Shown here piece after piece: positions 59,893 through 64,000 of a stretch of 64,000 nucleotides of DNA. The notes below the pieces were generated by a model, which worked only from the letters and a program-made list of their open reading frames with translations, ran no database searches and was not told where the DNA came from. Position 1 is the first letter of the stretch; each line of letters begins with the position of its first letter. A program made the position numbers and the translations under genes. The stretch comes from Hymenobacter ruricola (GTDB lineage: Bacteria > Bacteroidota > Bacteroidia > Cytophagales > Hymenobacteraceae), in assembly GCF_015694525.1 (NCBI RefSeq), contig NZ_JADQDM010000001.1, forward strand, positions 744,001 to 808,000, read 5' to 3'.

Positions 59893-62564
59893 TTAGCGAA
59901 CTTCGACGTGTTTGATGACCCGGCTGGTGCCAGCCGCTGCCTGCACCTCCAACAGGTAGGAGCCGGCGGGCAGGCCCTCCAGCGTAATGCCAGCCTGCAG
60001 AGCCTCGCCGCTGGCCTGGGCCGTGCGCACTACTTGCCCAAAGGCGTTGAGTACGCGGTAGCGGTAGCTGCCGGCGCCCGTGGCCTCGGGCGCGGCAAAG
60101 TGCATGGCGGTGCTGGGGTTAGGAAACACTAGCACCGGCGGGACGGTGGCTCGCAGGCCCGTGATGACGGTGCCCGCGTCCCGGATTTCCAACTGCCCGC
60201 CGGGCAGCAGCTTTAGCTGGTTGTTGCTTTGCAAGGCGTCGGCTTCGGCTTGGGTTTTCACGCTCAGCAGCGACTGGTCGTCCACTTCGATGTAGGCGTT
60301 GTCGGTGACGCGCAGAAACGCGTCGTCGTCCACGTATACGGTGCGGTGCTGCGGTCGTGTATCAGCAGCGTGGCGTCTTTCAGCAGCACCTCGGCCCCAG
60401 TGTTGATGGTCAACCGGGTCGGGTTGATAAAATCGGCCTTGGTGCCGGTGGAGCCGATGGGGGTGGTGCGGTTGGGGGTGCCGCTTTGGTTAATGGTGAG
60501 CACCACGTTGGGCTGCACCACCGCCGCGTAGGCGCTGTTGGGCACGGGGTGCAGGGCCACGTTGCCGGTCCAGCGGGTGTTTTGGGCCACGGCCACGTCA
60601 TCGAAGCGCACGCGCACGGTGATGTCGCCGCCGCTGATGCCCACGATTTCGACCGACAGCCCGCTCAGGTGGATGGGAGAAAGCTGCTGCGTATTCGGGT
60701 CGAACACTTGGCTGGGAAAGATGGTCGGGTTGCGGTCCAGGCCCAGCTTCTGGCCCACTTGGTTGTAAGTCATGAAGGTGCCCAGCAGCCCGTCCAGGTT
60801 GGCGTGGTCGAAGCTCATGAAGACAAAGCCCTCATTGTGGTCGTGCGGCTGGCCACTACTGGAATTGGTGAATTCGGCGTGGTCGATGACCCGGTCGCCG
60901 TTTCGGTCGTCAATGGGACTGTTTTGCCCGCTCATCGGGCCGGTCGGGTTGGCGCGCCGACGAACGAAATCATGCACCACGTTGCCCCAAAAGTGGTTGT
61001 TGAAGGTCGAGGTCTGGCCGTTGTGGTCGGCGTCTATCAGGCCGCCCGAAGGTAGAATGCGCAGGCCCCCGGCCTCAATGCTGCCGCCCGGCGGGTTGGG
61101 CGCGCTTTGCAGCACGTGCAGGTCTTCCACGTAGGCCACCAGCCCGCGCGGCGGCGCGGGGAAGGGCTGCGGCGGGCTTTGCCCGTCGAGCACCCAGGCG
61201 GCGTTGTCCCACACGCTGGTGCCTTGGTGGTTTTCCAGCCACAGGTACTGGGCGGTGCCGTCGGCGGCCCGGGAGTTGGGCAGCCGGATGCGCACCACGT
61301 CGCCCGTCGAAATAAAGTCGCGCAGGGTGTAGAGCCCGCCCGGCGATAGGGTGTTGGCACTAAACACGTCGGCGGGCACGCCGCTGGCTTGCAGCGTAAT
61401 CCGGTTCAGGTACCAGCGTTCCCAGCCGTTGGCGCAGTTCAGCATCGGGCCGCCTATCATGCCGTAACCCACGCTGCCGTACAGGTGCTTGCCCACCACG
61501 TTGTTGGCCCCGTACACGTGGGGCGCACTGTACAGGGTATGCGCCAGCTCGTGCGTGAAAATGGCTTTGTCCATGCCCCGGACGCCAATGCACTGCGTAA
61601 AGCCGTTGTATTGCGAGGGGAAAACCTGCCCGGTGGTCAGGGCCGGCGAAATTCCCGTCGATAATATGCCAAACCCTACCGTGGCGAACCCGCCGCCGCT
61701 GCCATCAGCAAATTCCAACCCGAAGGTATTATGGGGGTTGTGGTTGCCGTCGTAGCGCCAGATGATGATGGTGTAGTCTACCTGATGGTCCGGGGCCGAC
61801 GCGCTGTTGTCGTAGGCGTAGTTGGGGTTGTTGGTCCGCGAGTCAATGCCCTGGCTCATCACCGACTGCAACTCCGGCTGGTAGTCGTTGCGAATGCGCT
61901 CAAATACCATTTGGTTGTAATGCAACCAGCCGGCCTGGTTGTCGGCATCCGTGGCCGTTACGTTCACCCGCGTCGGGAAATTGACGGCCAGCAGCTGCAG
62001 CGGGTTCGCGTTGTGCTGCGACATCTGGTAGTAGAAGTTCGACAGCGTCTGGTCGGTAGCCGTGTTGCTGAACTGGTTCGGGCTGGTGTAGAAAGTCGTC
62101 GTCGCGTTGGTCGGTAGCGACTACCCCCAGTTGGGATTGGTGCCGCTGCCGCCTCGTTGGGGCCAGGGGTTCTGCGGGTCATTATTGTTGTTGGGAATAA
62201 GATTCGGACTATTGGGGGTGGGCTGGACATTATCGTTCGTAAAACCCGCGTAAATAACCAGCACTTTCAACGTGCCCTTGGGCGAGAAGCTCATGCCGTT
62301 GTAGGACACCGGTCTGGGCGTCGTTGGGCCCGGACCCGGGCCGCCCGGAATCAGCGAGGCCGCCGTGCCGGTCTCAGGCGCCCGGGAAGGCGCCCGCAGG
62401 GGCGCCGGCACGCCGCCGGGAAAGCAGTTGAAAGAATTGAAATAGCCGGGGTGAATGGTGCTGATGCCCTCCTGCTGCGCGTGCCCGCGAAGGGTGAACA
62501 ACAACAGCACCAGCGTGCTCATCAGCCTCGTGGCCGGTTGCATGAAACGGTAGAAACTTTTCAT
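59893..62564 (-). pseudogene. Broken M6-like secreted metalloprotease with T9SS sorting domain
   Basis: The gene starts at the ATG at 62564 with a signal peptide (MKSFYRFMQPATRLM). The first segment ends at an in-frame TAG at 62121-62123, and the same frame continues past it without loss of sense. The catalytic part has FTHELAHTLYSAPH (HExxH) and YGSVGYGMIGG, typical of M6 immune-inhibitor-like proteases. A frameshift near 60345 moves the tail, IEVDDQSLLSVKTQ up to the T9SS domain, into another frame. A direct duplication of GGTGC (60340-60344, 60345-60349) explains it; removing one copy restores IHDRSTVYVDDDAFLRV. The repaired protein would have 888 codons. Confidence 0.85.
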
Positions 62565-62804
62565 GCTTTCTGAAAATGGGAAAAATGGATGGAAAGAAAT
62601 TTGCAGGAAGCCGCCGCGCAGACTCACAACGCTTTGGCACCATTGCAATGGCCAAGGTGCACACAATTATTCTGCTATGCAACTATTCTTTTTGTGCCTG
62701 TCTCAGCAGTGCCCCACTGCCCCAAAAGCGACTTATGTGGTTGAAAAAGCGGCGCCTTCGCGCAAGGTTACGGCCGAGGTTATGCGTCCCAAAGCGGGAT
62801 ATAG

Positions 62805-62812
62805 TACCTTCG
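62805..62812 (+). promoter_or_regulatory. -7-like box of the NYN gene (TACCTTCG)
   Basis: Seven of eight bases match TAnnTTTG, and the box ends 4 nt before the ATG at 62817, implying a leaderless transcript. Confidence 0.35.
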
Positions 62813-62816
62813 CCTT

Positions 62817-63890
62817 ATGTCGCCCAAGTCCCTTGCTTCGCCGTACGCTGCAGTTTTTATCGATTTTGAGAACGTTTATTACTTTCTCAAGAACCACTTC
62901 CACGACCCGCCCGACCTCAACGACTACGTCCTTGACATCGTGCGGAGCCTGCGCGAACAACTGGCCGCCAAGGGCCTCGACTCGCTCATCAGCTACGCCT
63001 ACGCCGACTTCGAGCGCCTGGCCACCGCCCCGCAGGGCGCCCTCTACCTCATGGGCGTGAGCACCCGCAACGTGCTGGGCACCGACCACAAAAACGCCGC
63101 CGACATGCAGCTCTGCATCGACGCGCTGGAGGTGATGTACACCCGGCCCGACATCGGTACCTTCGTGCTCGTGGCCGGCGACCGCGACTACATTCCTGTG
63201 CTGCAGCACCTGCGCCGGCAGGCCCGGCAGGTGCTGGTGGCTGGCTTCCGCGAGTCCGTGTCCGGCGACTTGCTCCAAAACATTGGCTCCGCTCAGTTCA
63301 TCGACGCCCGTGACCTGCTGGGCCCCGAGCGCATCGAGCAGCTCGAAAAGCGCCGCGCCGACCGCCTGCGCATGCAGGAAGAAAGCCGCCGCCTGCGCGA
63401 GCAGGGCCTGGTGGGCGTGCCCACGGCCGCCGCCTTGGCCGCCCGCGCCACCGCCGAGGCCCCCGGCGCCCCCAAGGGCCCGCAGGTAGGCTCCATTCCG
63501 TCGGCCAGCGCGCCGCGGCCCATCATGCCCGTGGTGGGGCGCCCGGTGGCCGCGCGCCCGGCCGAGGAGGTACCCGACTTTGCCCCCGCCCGCCGCCTGG
63601 CCAGCGAGGTGGAGCGCCGCACGCTGGCCTTCATTCTGGGCGAGTTTCAGAAGCTGGAAGCCAAGCAGCAGCGCCGCGTGCCCGAGCTGTGGCTGGGCCC
63701 GTTCATGCGCCTGCTCACCGACGAGCTGCCCGAGCTGCCCGACTACGAGCGCCGCGACCTGCTCAACAAGCTGCGCGACGCCGGCACCATCCGCATCGAG
63801 AAGCGCGAGGGCGAGCCGCACCCCTTCTCCGTCATCGTGGTCAATTACAACCACCCCGACGTGCAGGCCCTGCACCCCGGCGAGGAATAG
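62817..63890 (+). CDS. NYN-domain protein (LabA/PIN-like) with C-terminal OST-HTH-like domain
   Basis: This 357-residue protein begins with a NYN ribonuclease-like fold: AVFIDFENVYYFLKNHF with the first acidic residue, ISYAYADFERLA, KNAADMQLCIDALEVMY and VLVAGDRDYIPVLQHL with the remaining acids. A Pro/Ala-rich linker (residues about 195-260) leads to a C-terminal winged-helix-like domain with PDYERRDLLNKLRDAGTIRI. NYN proteins cleave or process RNA; OST-HTH domains bind RNA. The start is supported by a near-match -7 box 4 nt upstream. It is divergent from the broken metalloprotease gene. Confidence 0.88.
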   Translation: MSPKSLASPYAAVFIDFENVYYFLKNHFHDPPDLNDYVLDIVRSLREQLAAKGLDSLISYAYADFERLATAPQGALYLMGVSTRNVLGTDHKNAADMQLCIDALEVMYTRPDIGTFVLVAGDRDYIPVLQHLRRQARQVLVAGFRESVSGDLLQNIGSAQFIDARDLLGPERIEQLEKRRADRLRMQEESRRLREQGLVGVPTAAALAARATAEAPGAPKGPQVGSIPSASAPRPIMPVVGRPVAARPAEEVPDFAPARRLASEVERRTLAFILGEFQKLEAKQQRRVPELWLGPFMRLLTDELPELPDYERRDLLNKLRDAGTIRIEKREGEPHPFSVIVVNYNHPDVQALHPGEE

Positions 63891-64000
63891 AAGCGCCGCG
63901 AAAACGGCCCGCCCCGGCGGCGTGCTGTTGAGGAAAGACAAAATGTTGTGGCAGCGGGCTTCAACAAGCCCGGGCGTTGCGGGTTGGTAAGGCATTCTTT

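Overview
The window is high-GC DNA from a member of the Bacteroidota, most likely a Hymenobacter-like cytophagale. The evidence is the set of secreted proteins with type IX secretion (T9SS) C-terminal sorting domains, the -7 promoter boxes of the TAnnTTTG type (TACCTTTG, TACTTTTG, TATCTTTG), the general lack of purine-rich Shine-Dalgarno sequences, and families such as DUF983, DUF6438, DUF4369-like TlpA proteins and a SerB-SerA fusion. It looks chromosomal. I saw no rRNA, tRNA, CRISPR array or integrase.

Layout. 1-2.3 kb: parA and the start of parB, separated by a DUF433/PIN-like toxin-antitoxin pair and a lone EF-Tu domain III-like protein. 2.4-15.7 kb: mostly housekeeping genes (oligopeptide-type binding lipoprotein, esterase, yidC, pyrG, CPA1 antiporter, Old Yellow Enzyme). 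A GIY-YIG nuclease gene inside about 55-60 bp terminal inverted repeats sits between pyrG and yidC. 15.8-27 kb: a defence island with an XRE regulator, a PD-(D/E)xK-like nuclease next to a decayed AAA ATPase, a PBP4-type peptidase, a type III-like restriction-modification pair, and a divergent HTH-HNH operon controlled from a 41-nt perfect palindrome. 27-41 kb: FG-GAP T9SS protein, serine hydrolase, serine biosynthesis fusion, propeller protein, M1 peptidase and an AraC regulator. 41-45 kb: transglutaminase and a tyrosinase operon with a cysteine-rich membrane protein. 45-53 kb: redox and stress genes (aldo/keto reductase, DinB, TlpA, nitroreductase, DUF421, YceI, PAP2). 53-64 kb: a minus-strand block of GH31 glucosidase, TlpA-like protein, GNAT and T9SS proteins, including a broken M6-like metalloprotease, then a NYN-domain ribonuclease-like gene.

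Intergenic spaces are crowded with long inverted-repeat elements of at least four families, some supplying the stop codons of neighbouring genes. The most interesting candidates for new biology are the GIY-YIG element with its gene-less derivative, the operator motif apparently shared by two defence loci, the ATPase/nuclease remnant, and the tyrosinase with its possible copper-delivery partner.
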